Shown: one piece after another, positions 21,619 through 32,321 of the stretch
Layout of the letters: each line of letters starts with the position of its first letter
Numbering within the stretch: position 1 is the stretch's first letter
Assembly (NCBI RefSeq): GCF_020497125.1
Contig: NC_059087.1
Span: 15,161,925-15,225,924 of the forward strand
Origin: Mauremys mutica
Lineage: Eukaryota > Chordata > Testudines > Geoemydidae
Reading direction: 5' to 3'
DNA length: 64,000 nt
Translations under genes and position numbers: made by a program
Notes under the pieces: model-generated
The model's input: the letters and a program-made list of their open reading frames with translations, nothing else
What the model was told of the DNA's origin: nothing
Database searches by the model: none

Positions 21619-24308
21619 ATTACCTTTTAAAAATGTAAAATGTTTCAGTAGCCAGCAATCTGTTGTGAATAATAACAAAATAGCTAGATGCCCCAATATA
21701 GACTGCTTTGTGAACTTGTACGTAAGAAGAATCTTCAGTAGATTGGGACAAGGGTTTTTTTGACACACCATTTAAAAAAAAATCCTGGCAAATGTAGCCG
21801 TAAGAAGCGAAATCCCAGAACAACTTTCAGCTTTATCTGAAATGTGTGTCCCCTTTTCACTGTGTCCTCTGCCCTGTTCATATCAAACTAGCCAACTGTG
21901 TGCCAAGTAGTAATAACTACGCTGATAGTGTTCTCAGGAACAGCGGTCTGTCTTTGCAGTTTTTCTTGTACTGCATTATTTACTACTGAGATTAACACTG
22001 TGTGTATAGTGCAAAGGTTCTCACAGCAATTGTGTGTGTAAACTAGTGTAGGAAATAAAGACGGTCTCAGGAGTGTAAATGCTAAGGGGAAGATTTTTCA
22101 TTTAATTGGCTTTATCTATGGCTCCAGATTGATTCATTCTTGACTTTATCTGTAGTTTAACAAATAATCATTCTCCATAATTTGACACATTATATGGCTG
22201 AGTAATTGTGGTCTAATTATGAAATCCCTTAACTGCAAGGTAGAGTTTCACAAAGGTCCGAGCCGTTGTTAACCGTAGACGCGTTTCAATTGGAAATTGT
22301 TTGATTTTCCTTTTATTTTTTAAGCTCTCAATACCAGACAAATGTTAGCTTCATAATGGCATTTCTTATGATTGGAGTGGAGGGAACTGGGAGGGATACG
22401 GAGAAGGGGAATGAAAATATTGCAGGGCAGTTTTCAGTCCGCCAGAAAAGACATGGGTTGGGGTTTTCAAAGGAGCACAACATCCAAATTCCAGTGAAAT
22501 TCAATGGGAGCATCTAACTCCATTAGGCCTTTTTGAAAATCTCAGACTAGATAGGCTAGATAAGTAAGCCAGGGGTTAAAACAGCTCTTAACACCATATG
22601 TACTAACTATTTTTCCTTATTCATCCTGTCATAGGTTGCTTGGTACTTTAGAAGCTGCTGGTGTAGCAATGAGATGAAAGTGAGAGTGATAATAGCTCAA
22701 GTGCATCACAGTCCTTCCCAAAATGAACCTCAGTGGCTGACACTTAGAAATAAAGAAAGAAATTGTATTATGTCTAGGCACTTAAAATTGTAATGAGGCC
22801 AGCCCTGGTCAGTAGTGACCAAAAGTTATTGAGGTGGTTGTCTGGTAGAGTGTCTAAAATATTTTTTGTCTAATTCAGTTCCTAGTGAACAAGTGTCCAC
22901 TGATGCTTTCCTGAATTGTGGCCTTCTATTGGATTAATCCAGTTTGTCATGTTTGAGAATGGTTTCCTCCTTGTTTCTGCGCTGGTCATTTCCAGCATCA
23001 TACTGCTTTAATGTTCCTTTAGGTGACAGCTCCTCTGGCTTTCATTGGGACAATTATGCAGCAACAGTGAGATCAGTCTGGAGGAAATATTGCCGTGCCA
23101 GTTATGCCAAAGGTGCCTCGTATGTAAGGTCATTGTTAAGGATCCACTGAGACTGTTACCAATTGTTGCACCAATCAGTGGTAGTCATTGCAGTGCCAAA
23201 GCAAGCATGCGTGGGTTGCCAGACATTCCCTCCTATTTCAAAGCTCTTAATTGAAAAAAAACAAACCTGTTCAAGGACTCACGACTAGTGTGTAGACTGC
23301 AATGTTTGATACAAATGAAGATAATGTATTATATAACTTGCTATTGTTTAAATATAATTCTAAATTATATGCCCAGGTTCTATTAAATTGTTGTAATGTT
23401 AGGATCTTGCATCCGATAAATCCTAGACTTGTTATAAATGTTGGACGTATTCCAAACCTTTTAATTGGATGCTGCGTTTGTTGACAAATCAGGACGCATA
23501 GCATACTTTCCACTATACATATTACAAATGATAAGAATAATTTTAACTGATGCAGTGTTCAATTCTGAGTTTATAGAATAGTTTATGGTATTGTTCAAAG
23601 AATGTGGAGATCCAGAAGTAGAGAATTCTTAAAGTTGTATAGCACATTATACAGTACAGGTGCATTGTTGAATAATGGTCAAATCCGTTGACTTTATGGT
23701 AGAGCCTACATGTTGCTTCCGTTTGTTCAAATTCTGGTGGTTTGTACCTGCAGAAAAATCTGTTATGGCCCTTGGTTTTTAATGGGAATTGTGCATAAGC
23801 CTCGGGGTAGAATTTGGCCTCTTGCTTCTCGGCTCTCTGAGCTAAGAGATGAAAACATTATATAAATACTTCAGGGAAAAGGCCCTAAATGATGCATTAA
23901 TTTCCTTGGGATAATTCCCTAGCACAGATGCCATTAAATGGTATTCTCTGCCATCTTGTGCAAATGATTTTCCAGTTTTCTCTCTCAGTTCAAAGTAGCT
24001 CTTTTGAGGGTCCTTGATGAGTTGAACTCAATTTGCTCAGAGGTTAGCATGTTAAATTGGTGTTTGGTTTTCATTAACCTGTGCAGTAATATCTTGTCAT
24101 TAGCAGAGGTGTTGTACGGGGTCTCATGATCATTAATTTCTTGTAGGCAGTTGTTGGGTTGCTTTTTTTCCCTCTTTCTTTCAAGAGAGGTAGAGTGGAT
24201 AATGCAAAATATACTGCCATTTAAAAAAAAAAAAAAGTATGGACTTTCTCACCCCCAAAGTGACAGTTTACATGCATACCCACAGCATGGAAAATAAAGG
24301 CATTATTC
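21619..24308. other. gene-free stretch
   Basis: No coding exon supported. It contains one small foldback at 22460-22543 and a low-GC tract at 23290-23530 with no repeat signature. Open frames at 22944-23254 have no motif. Confidence 0.45.
22460..22543. repeat. short foldback repeat
   Basis: Begins GGGGTTTTCAAAGGAGC and ends GGCCTTTTTGAAAATCTC, which are imperfect inverted copies, with TTCAATGGGAG between them. It is a dispersed amniote-type foldback. A related but decayed version may lie at 36600-36800. No TSD could be set. Confidence 0.55.
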
Positions 24309-24316
24309 CTCTAAAC

Positions 24317-24547
24317 CAATGGTGCCCAAACTTTTCCTTTCACACTCCCCTTTACCAGTAATAGAATGTGTCTGTGCCCCTCTGGGCCGGAGAGTGGGGC
24401 GCTGGGGCCGGTGGTGGGCTCTGGCAGAGCTGGGGGCAGAGCAGGGATGCATGGCATTCCCTTCCCACCCCCTCGTGGGGGCAGGCCTGGGCTCCGCTGT
24501 GCCCCCCGGATGTTCCTCGGTGCCCCCCTAGGCTTTGGGGCCCACTG
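24317..24547. mobile_element. hAT-type MITE with perfect 8-bp TSD
   Basis: A 231-bp element. Ends are CAATGGTGCCCAAA and TTTGGGGCCCACTG, which pair as inverted repeats with a few mismatches. CTCTAAAC occurs at 24309-24316 and 24548-24555 as a perfect TSD. The interior is GC-rich (GGGCCGGAGAGTGGGGCGC). The overlapping open frames here are compositional. Non-autonomous. Confidence 0.9.
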
Positions 24548-24555
24548 CTCTAAAC

Positions 24556-25643
24556 ATATAGTTGAGTAGGCCTCTGTGATTGATGTTACAATATATATTA
24601 TCCTGGAATTGCTACCTGTCAAAACTGCATTGTGTTGTTAATATAAGGCTGATAGTTTTATATGGTTCTAACACTCACCTCTCATATTTTGTCCAAAACT
24701 TCATTTTCAAGTACAACCATGTTTCTTTCTTCCCCCTTATTGTCTGTATCTGTCTCTCTTGCACCAAACTGGTAAAAAGCAACAGCTTGGAACATAAATA
24801 AAATTAATGGAGCAATAAAACAAATGAAATTGTGTTCTGCTAAATCTTTTCAGTCACAGATTGCTATTGCTTAAAAAAAATACTTATCTGGAGACAAAGA
24901 AAAGCATCATAAAAGGAGGTCTAAACCAAGCAAGTTATGTGTGCACTCTCTATTCCAAAAAAGAAGAGCATCTCTGTGCAATGAAGGCAAGAATGGCAGC
25001 TTAATGTTTGGTTCCTGAGGCAATAACTTGGTCAACAGAAGAATTTTTCCATCAACCTCGTGCTGGCTACTTAGTGCTGGGACTTAGTCTGAACCACATC
25101 GCGCAGGGGGTGTGGATTTTTGACACCCCTGAGCGATGTAGCTAAATCAATCTAGTTTTCTAACTTATACCAGCCCTCAGACTTGTCGGGGGCTGGGAGT
25201 GCTCTGGAGCCAGCACTCGGGAGAACCATTAATCAGAAGGCTGGAGGGGCTCAAGGAATTGGGAAAATACATGAATGGAGTCTGACTTCAACCAGGTTTG
25301 GGCTGGGAATGAGAGCATCAGAGCCCCAGGCCGAGGACTCTCCTGAGGGGCTTTTTGAGTAGCAGCAGCGTGACGCTGCAGCCTTTCCTGCAGCATCAGC
25401 TTCTGAGCTGCCTTCGCTAGAGCTAATGGAGATCTCCTGCCCTGGTAGAGATTCGTTCTCACTTAGCCAACCAGACCCAAAGTCAGCTGATCTAATTCCT
25501 AAGCTGGCAGGCAGATAGAGGGGCTCTCTTCAAGGCCATCTGTTCACCATCTGGGACCCCGCTCATTGTCTCTTCCAGGGCTGCATTACCTTTGTGTCCT
25601 CATTTCTCCCCGATGAGGGCACTCCGCTTGGGGGCCAGAGCCA
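24556..25643. other. no gene; MITE fragment near 25080-25190
   Basis: Mostly unique. Positions about 25100-25140 contain GGGGGTGTGGATTTTTGACACCCC, a stem also seen in 'TGTCTACAC' MITEs (compare GGGCTGTTTTTTCACACCCC at 6984-7004), so a truncated MITE probably lies here. Confidence 0.4.
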
Positions 25644-25645
25644 TA

Positions 25646-26560
25646 CTCCTGGGGGAATTCTGTGCCAAAGTATTAAAAATTCTGCACACAGTATTTTAAA
25701 ATTCTGCATATTTTATTTGTCAAATAACATATAATCATGCTGCTTTCAATTATTTTGGTAATTTATTTAAATGACAATACAGTGGATGAATAATGGGAGT
25801 GGAGAGAATTGGAGGAAATCCCCAACCCCCTCTGTCTAATAGTAAGGTAGCTAGTATTGATCTTTTATCTCTGGTTATTAGTCAACAAATATAAGCAGCC
25901 ATATGCTCAGTATTACATCATAGGCAACTGAAGAGCAAGCTAGGGACTCAAACTCACAATTTATATTGGCTATTGACCATCTCCAGAAAGGTCAGTAGCA
26001 AACAGTTCATGATAGGAAATTTTTTCAGTCCAAAAATTTAGACCAGTTCTAATCACTAAAGCACCATAACCATTTGTAAGACCACACTGTCCTTTACAAT
26101 AAGGCTCCTTTAAACCACTTCTGGCAATGTTAAAGGAGCCTTAACATTTTTACCCTTGTTTTATACTCCTCGGGGAATTCTCTAAGAACAATGGAAACAA
26201 TTCACTAAGGAGGCAAGCTGTTAGATTCTGCTCTGCCTGAGGGGACAGAGCCTGCCCCACACCTACCTCCACAGAAACACCCCAAAACCCTGCCCCTCCA
26301 CAAGCGAGCGAGAGGGACAGAGTGTTTTTCTCTCACACGCATGACTGCACAGCCCTCCCATCCCGACGATGATTTATGTCTCTAATGGCTGCTCCAGGAG
26401 CCCAAGCTGACCTGCCTGCACCACTGGGGAGGGGCCCATGACTGCTCTGGTGACTTCCCTTTGCTTCCCCATCAGAAGTCATTTTTCTGCGGGGAAGCAA
26501 AGAAATCTGCGGGGGCCATGAATTCTGTGCATCCGCAGTGCCGCAGAATTCCCCCAGGAG
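25646..26560. mobile_element. mariner-like non-autonomous element
   Basis: A 915-bp element with 17-bp identical terminal inverted repeats CTCCTGGGGGAATTCTG and its complement, flanked by TA on both sides (25644-25645, 26561-26562). TA targets suit the Tc1/mariner group; the TSD alone is weak evidence, but the TIRs are strong. There is no transposase frame. A third terminus-like sequence, TACTCCTCGGGGAATTCTCT, lies inside at 26164-26183, so the element may be a composite or have grown by nested insertion. A short stem (AAGGCTCCTTTAA .. TTAAAGGAGCCTT) lies at 26101-26145. Confidence 0.82.
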
Positions 26561-26562
26561 TA

Positions 26563-27579
26563 GCTGAAGGTCAAAGCAAAGCAGCCAGGTACTTTCTCCC
26601 TTAAGAAACTTCAGAAACATCCTGTGAGGCTAGCACCTCCTAATGCTGCTAGATAACATCTCAGCAGGTAGGAAGTACAACAAGTTTCCACTCACACCAG
26701 GAAACAGTTCTCTTAGTTCCCTGGACAGAGTTATAGAGTATGAAATCTGTCTAAGCAGTGCACTTCAGAGGGATCCTAAATACCAAGGGCAGACTGGTTG
26801 AGTAGGATCAAAAAATCAAGGGGAGTGGATCCTCAACCGAAAGGCGTTCAGGTTAATTACAGTAATGATGTGCGGCCTGTATGTGGGTGAAGAAGAATTG
26901 GAATTGTTCTTAAGAAGAAAAGGCCATGGAGCTCAAGATTCTGTGGATATCATAACTTCTTTATCCTTCCTGGCACCCCCACTCCTCAAACATCTACAAA
27001 AGATTAAGAGAAAATGGCAGGACAATTTTAGTTGCATCTTCTCTCCCACCGTTAACTAGACTTCACATCCCTGGTGCTCAACCATTGTAGAAATTGCGAC
27101 AAGGAACCCTTAGTGTCTGCCACAAAAATCAGTTCTTTCTGATCAGGTAACCTACATTTTCCTTTTTCACCTAACCTAGGAAAGAAACGTACCTTGCCTG
27201 TCATGGAAATTCATACCAGCTTCCAGAATATACAGGCCCTGGAATAGCTTGGCTTGAAGTTGCAGGAAGATCTCATGCAAGTGCAGAATGTTCAGCAATA
27301 AAACAGTTTGGTGCAAGAACTGGCATTGCAGTGTTAATCAGAAATACCCCTCTATGTCCACAGACACTGGTGTTTGTCAGCGAAGAAATAACTCACAAAT
27401 GGGGGAAGATTGTTTTAAAGTGCTATGCCTCTGCAATGCTCCCAGAGCTTGCCAACTTGAAAGCAGAAATCAGACCTGGCTTTACTACATGGCAGTGCAG
27501 CTCTCTGGGTGAACCCTACAGCATTTTAAATCAACGAGATTTGCAAGTTGAGGTGTCTGGACGTAGCAGTGGGACAGCC
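26563..27579 (+). pseudogene. possible retroelement coding relic, unclassified
   Basis: Two weak signals. At about 26785-27010 a frame reads EWILNRKAFRLIT then, further on, APPLLKHLQKIKRKW. This resembles the RNase H-side motif order of DIRS-type retroelements (NxLADxLSR..EWSLxxxVF..FPPxPLLPRVLxKI). A separate stop-free frame runs from 27175 to 27591 after a pyrimidine-rich AG (27155-27179); it has no recognised motif. A Penelope-tail insertion cuts this frame at 27591. Both could be chance or decayed. I do not claim a host gene. Confidence 0.3.
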
Positions 27580-27785
27580 ACTCTTGAACTCAAGTATCAG
27601 AGGGGTAGCCGTGTTAGTCTGGTTCTGTAGAAGCAGCAAAGAATCCTGTGGCACCTTATAGACTAACAGACGTTTTGCAGCATGAGCTTTCGTGGGTGAA
27701 TACCCACTTCTTCGGATGCAAGTCTTGCAAAACGTCTGTTAGTCTATAAGGTGCCACAGGATTCTTTGCTGCTACTCTTGAACTC
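27580..27785 (-). mobile_element. Penelope-family 3' tail with inverted arms and 12-bp TSD
   Basis: The inserted 182 bp (27592-27773) is flanked by a perfect 12-bp TSD, ACTCTTGAACTC, at 27580-27591 and 27774-27785. On the minus strand it carries the tail type found in reptile Penelope-like elements (CCCACGAAAGCTCATGCTG, TTAGTCTATAAGGTGCCACA, ending AACACGGCTACCCCTC). Positions 27632-27679 and 27726-27773 are perfect 48-bp inverted copies around a 46-bp spacer, and the second arm ends exactly at the TSD. It has no coding sequence. Confidence 0.85.
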
Positions 27786-28624
27786 TTAACTAGAAGAATT
27801 AGGTATTTGTAAATATCTGAATTTCTATTTAACCTTGAAAGAAAAACCTTGGCTGAAAGCTCACTGACAGCCTGTATGTGCCAATATAAGCAAAGCTCTA
27901 AGTTACACTTTTTTATAGCACAAACAAGAGATGGGATGGGGTGGAGAAGAGCTGTGAGGGCTGGGATTTATTACAACAGCCTTGAAATGAAAAAGTAAAC
28001 AGAACTTCTGGGCCATTTGTGCTGTAGAAGAAGGAGCTGTGTAGTTTCAGTTTTAACCTGCTCAATTAGCAATAACTTCAGTGGTGTGGGATTCTTAATT
28101 TTCCGGAAGATGATTTGTAATTGTAAAAAATTAATATGGTTCTTTCTGTAAAAAAGCAAAACAAAACTCCTCTCTACTCAGTAGCCCACCTCTTTAAAAA
28201 CAAACAAACCAAACAAACAAACCCACCCCAACCCTCTCTGAAGCTCCATTAAACAGGGATTTAGAAATCCCATTAAAAGTTTTTTGGTTGTTTTTTTTTC
28301 CGGTTCATTTACCCAAATTGTTGTTTTTTAGTTAAATAACATGAACTTTCTTATTACTTTTAAAGGGTAGCAGATTAGAGAAATAGAGCCAGATTAATAT
28401 TCAAGGTATCTAGAGCATATCATGTGCATGTGCATGTATACACAAACACACTTTAAGTCTTCTGCATTTTCAGATGTAATTATGGGAAGGAATGCACATT
28501 GTGCAGTATACAGAACTTGTAGTACAAATATAAAATTAGATTTTGGTTTATAAATGTTACAGTTCTAAGAGGTTTTTATCTCAAATTGTAAAAATCTTGC
28601 TAATAGATCATGATGTGGGTAAAT
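27786..28624. other. no gene seen
   Basis: AT-rich non-coding sequence with CAAA-type runs (28198-28225). Nothing recognised. Confidence 0.5.
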
Positions 28625-29018
28625 ATTGGAAAAGACTGTCTCTCTGGGAGGATAAGAATAAATGTAGATGCAGTGGCATCTCTCGCTCACAGACCTTGAC
28701 TACGCTGATGACGTTCTTTTAGTACAGAGCCCCAACAGGTTTCGTGAGGCATTCCAGCATATGGAGGAGGAGTCAGCGAAGATTGGTCTTCATGTTTCAT
28801 GGTCAAAGACAAAACTGCAAAATCTAGGACCAGGACCACCTGCGATTCCAATCTCTTTGAACAACAAAACTGTCAAATCCGTTTCCAGCTTTTGCTATCT
28901 GGGTTCTGTACTTACAAGCTCCTCCAGTTCTCACATGGAGGTTCTCCATTGGATTGGCATTGCAGCATCTGCCATGGGCTGTTTACAACGGATATGGAAT
29001 TAACATCATTTTAGTATG
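28625..29018 (+). pseudogene. LINE reverse-transcriptase fragment, upstream part
   Basis: A 112-codon open frame at 28668-29003 contains the RT catalytic motif DLDYADDVLLV, then VSWSKTKLQNLG and FCYLGSVLTSS. This is the motif C to D to 'YLGS' order of non-LTR reverse transcriptases. It differs from CR1 and from the intact LINE at 8600-12705, so it is a third LINE type. The palm N-terminal half and endonuclease are missing. The frame breaks at about 29003, where CR1 sequence begins. Confidence 0.75.
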
Positions 29019-29660
29019 ACAACCAAGTTCAGTCCCTGGAAAAATCATGGAGCAGGGCCTCAAGGAGTCCATTTTGAATAACTTGGAGGAGAGGAAGGTG
29101 ATCAGGAACAATAACATGGATTTACCAAGGGTAAGTCATGCCTGACCAACCTGATTGTCTTCTATGATGAGATAACTGGCTCTGTGGATATGGGGAAAGC
29201 AGTGGACATGATGTACCTTGACTTTAGCAAAGCTTTTGATACAGTGTCCCACAGTATTCTTGCCAGTAAGTTAATGTAGTATGGATTGGGCGAATGGACA
29301 ATAAGGTGGATAGAAAGCTGGCTAGATTGTTGGGCTTAACAATTAGTGATTAACGGCTCGATGTCTAGTGACCTAGACAAGTAGGAGGATTGGGCCAAAA
29401 GAGATCTGATGAGGTTCCACAAGGACAAGTGCAGAGTCCTGCACTTAGGATGGAAGAATCCCTTGCACTGCTACATGCTGGGGACCAAATGGCTAAGCAG
29501 CAGTTCTGCAGAAAAGGACCTGGGGATTACAGTGGATGAGAAGATGAGTCAACAGTGCGCCCTTGTTGCCAAGAAGGCTAAAGACATATTGGGCTGCATT
29601 AGTAGGAATGTTGCCAGCAGATCGAGGGAAGTGATTATTCCCCTCTATTCAGTGCTTTTC
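29019..29660 (+). mobile_element. CR1 slice embedded in another LINE
   Basis: CR1 RT sequence: CAGTCCCTGGAAAAATCATG, TACCTTGACTTTAGCAAAGC, ATGAGTCAACAGTGCGCCC. It carries an internal deletion near 29360-29375 (GATGTCTAGTGACCTAGACA joins distant parts, with a short GACCTAGACA-type microhomology). It lacks the CR1 3' end, which is unusual, because CR1 copies are normally 5' truncated with intact 3' ends. The next base belongs to the host LINE. Confidence 0.8.
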
Positions 29661-29905
29661 GGACATGTCACATAAATGCCACAAGACGTTCCAGCGAATG
29701 TCGTTCTCCGGGTGGCTTGTAACATCTGGGGTAAAATTCCACCAACCGAGGGGTAGAAGTGGCTCAGAGGCAGACCCCGTATTACATGGGTTCATCAAGA
29801 TCTGATGTTGGACTCTCAGGCCGTCAAGCCTTCACGGTTGCATAGGAACAGACCAAATGGCAAACAATCACTACGGCCGACTGTCTGGCTAAGCACTGAA
29901 GAAGA
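29661..29905 (+). pseudogene. LINE C-terminal fragment, resumed part
   Basis: One frame reads GHVT, MPQDVPANVVLRVACN, WLRGRPRITWVHQ, with two stops. This is the typical C-terminal 'GHV.RMP...GRP...W' region of non-LTR polyproteins, and continues the LINE of 28625-29018 after the CR1 slice. About 100 residues between the two parts are missing. The continuity is inferred from motif order. Confidence 0.65.
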
Positions 29906-29956
29906 GAAGAGACGTGATACTGCTGGTTACCCCAAGGAAGCGTCACAGTTATGTAC

Positions 29957-30460
29957 TGTTAAAGGGAGAAATGTGACATCATTGGTTAGTTATGTGCATG
30001 GTTACAAATTAGAGGTGGCTGGATTCTCCTGTACTCAGGTGTCTGAACTCTACAGGGAATTGTAGGTTAATGTTGACTCAGTGGGTCAGATGTGGCTTGC
30101 TAGATTCCACGTAGTATGTATGGGAGGTGGGAGTTGTGGGTGTGTATTGAGGACTGTGTTGAAATTGCAAGTTATCACTTTGAGTGATGGGGTTTTCTTA
30201 ATTCTGCTTGTGGGCTCTCTAATGAAGCCTCTGGGATCAGAGTCAGTCTAGAAAGAGCAGCCAGTTTAAAGCAAGGGGGAGTGAGTTGTGCCTGTCTGTT
30301 TTAGGAAGTAGAGCAGCCTGCCTTCTCGCTCTCTGGTTTTGGATTCTTGTTTGTAAGCGTTATGAATACTGAGCAGTAAAGTAGTGTTACATTGCAACCT
30401 TCCAGCAAGAGTGTTTGTGTTTATCTAACTTTGCCCTCTGTGTAAGCTGTGAACATAACA
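29957..30460 (+). repeat. possible solo LTR
   Basis: A 504-bp segment that starts TGTTAAAGGG and ends GTGAACATAACA, so it has TG...CA ends within a short TGTTA/TAACA inverted repeat. Near the 3' end there is an LTR-like arrangement: a T-rich/CT-rich tract and CAGTAAAGTAGTG (30373-30385). No TSD is seen, and no internal retroviral sequence or primer site is present. It may equally be another repeat type. Confidence 0.35.
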
Positions 30461-31596
30461 GGAATAGCCCTCTGGCAGAAGGAAACTGCAAGTTGGACAG
30501 ACAGGTGTAGAGGAAAAGAAACCTAGGAGTAGTGAAACCTAAGGAGAAGGTTTAGGCTAGAATTCATATAGTGTTTTTATAGAATTACCATTTAGCTAAT
30601 AAAACATGTCAGGAGGGAGGTGGCTTTTTTGACTACAGTAACCACACAGCTGTTTGGAGGTAGGTGAACGCTAGACCAGCTTACGTGTAGTCCTAGGAGT
30701 TATGGTTTTTTGAACCACCTCTAGAGAAGAGGGTGTTGAGAGGAAACTGGAAGAAGCAATGAAAGGCTGGCAGAGCAGCAGCAGCGAGGAACACAGGTGA
30801 CTGCCCAAAGAAATGATTTTTTTTTTGATTTTTTTTTACTCCAGCAGAAGTGTTATAGCTTTTGATCAGAGCTGGCTGGGGATTCCAGGGCCTGTCCTGC
30901 AGTCCTTAATCAAGCAGAGCTCTCATTGGAGTCAGTGAAAGTTTTATGTGACTGCAGAGAGACTGGGCAGGATCATGTTCCCACTTCCTTCCGTAAACCC
31001 TGGATGCCACTGCCACCTCCCTGTCCTGTGCCCTTGATTCCCAGTTCCCTCCTGTCCCTGCTGGGTGGAAGTGGCAGAAACGTGCCAGGATCAGGAGAGA
31101 GAAATCTGAACATTGTCTTGTGTGTTATGGAAGGGAAGGGATTGAAAGTGAGCATGGAGGTAAGGTCAGGAAAACGAGATTGTACAAGTTGAAAGCAAAA
31201 AAGCTACAGGAAACACGCTCACATTTCAGTGATAAGGTTTATTATCGGCAGTACAGTGTCCTTTGCTCACATGTGTATCATCCAGTGATCCGAACTGGGG
31301 CGTGAACAAAAGAGAGCCTGTTTGCTTTCCAGAGCTGTACATAATGATGATTATGTCATAATGGTGCAGTAGATAATACAGCCTAGGATGTCTCCTTCTC
31401 AAAATGAAAATACAAAAATTAACATATGAAAGCAAGTTGTTAAGTTTTCCAAAGACAGACCTGCCACCAGGTGCATGGTTTCATTTTTCAGTATTGAGAT
31501 ATTGCTAGGTTGAAGTCATTTAAGGCTGGGATTTGCAACATACCCTAAATAAGTTAAACACCCAAATCCCATTTGGAATTGGTCACCTATCCCTTA
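30461..31596. other. no gene seen
   Basis: Non-coding sequence, with T-runs at 30817-30838. The open frames at 30926-31192 and its complement have no motif. Confidence 0.5.
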
Positions 31597-31800
31597 GGCT
31601 TTGTCTACACACAAACATTGTACCGCTTTAATGACCCCCTCTCATGGACACAGTTATATCACTATATATAAACTATGCAAGTCAATATAAAGCACCTTTA
31701 TATCAGCAGAACTGTGTCCGCTCTAGGGTTGTATTGGTATAATTATATCATGAAAAAAATCACGCTCCTAACCAACACAGTTATAACATTACAAAAACAG
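31597..31800 (+). mobile_element. truncated MITE
   Basis: Begins GGCTTTGTCTACACA, the terminus type of the Harbinger-like MITEs here, and is followed by AT-rich TTATATCA/TATAATTATATCA stretches. No right terminus is present, so this is a 3'-truncated copy. The end is approximate. Confidence 0.5.
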
Positions 31801-32130
31801 GTGTTAGATAGCTCTGAAAATCGCAGCCTAAAACAATCATTAAAAATTTGATAGGGTCATTTAAACGCCTTCTATTGTGCACAGAATCCTAGGAGTTAGA
31901 GACAGAAAATGCTGATTTGAGTTTTCCGCACACGAAAGAGAGAGAGGATGTACATATATGTACTTTTTGGTAATGAGGCTTCCATTTTTTCTCTTAGATC
32001 ATTCCAAATTTAAACAGTTCTCTCTCTCTTTCTCTTAGGATATTTTTTTCCTCCAGGATCTCCAAACAAAAAGTGCAGCAATACTAGAATAATAAGGCTG
32101 GGCTGAGAATTTCAGTCATTAATTTAATTA

Positions 32131-32319
32131 CACCTCTACCTCGATATAACGCTGTCCTTGGGAGCCAAAAAAATCTTACTGCGTTATAGGTGAAACCATG
32201 TTATATCGAACTTGGTTTGGTCTGCCGGCATGTGCAGCCCCGCCCTCCCAGAGCACTGCTTTACTGTGTTATATCCGAATTTATGTTATATCGGGTTGCA
32301 TTATATCGGGGTAGAGGTG
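32131..32319. mobile_element. mariner-like MITE, TA-flanked
   Basis: 189 bp. Ends CACCTCTACCTCGATATAAC and its near-complement (ATTATATCGGGGTAGAGGTG), with TA on both sides (32129-32130, 32320-32321). The interior repeats GTTATATCG-type words in both orientations. Non-autonomous, Tc1/mariner-like by TSD and TIR. Confidence 0.8.
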
Positions 32320-32321
32320 TA

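Noticed and set aside
24311..24622. Pro/Gly-rich open frames on both strands
   Set aside because: They lie in a GC-rich hAT-type MITE without coding capacity.
27331..27630. Host exon of the macroglobulin/complement family (suggested by a VEVSG..SGT-like piece)
   Set aside because: The resemblance is a few residues only, and the rest of the frame does not follow the family; not asserted.
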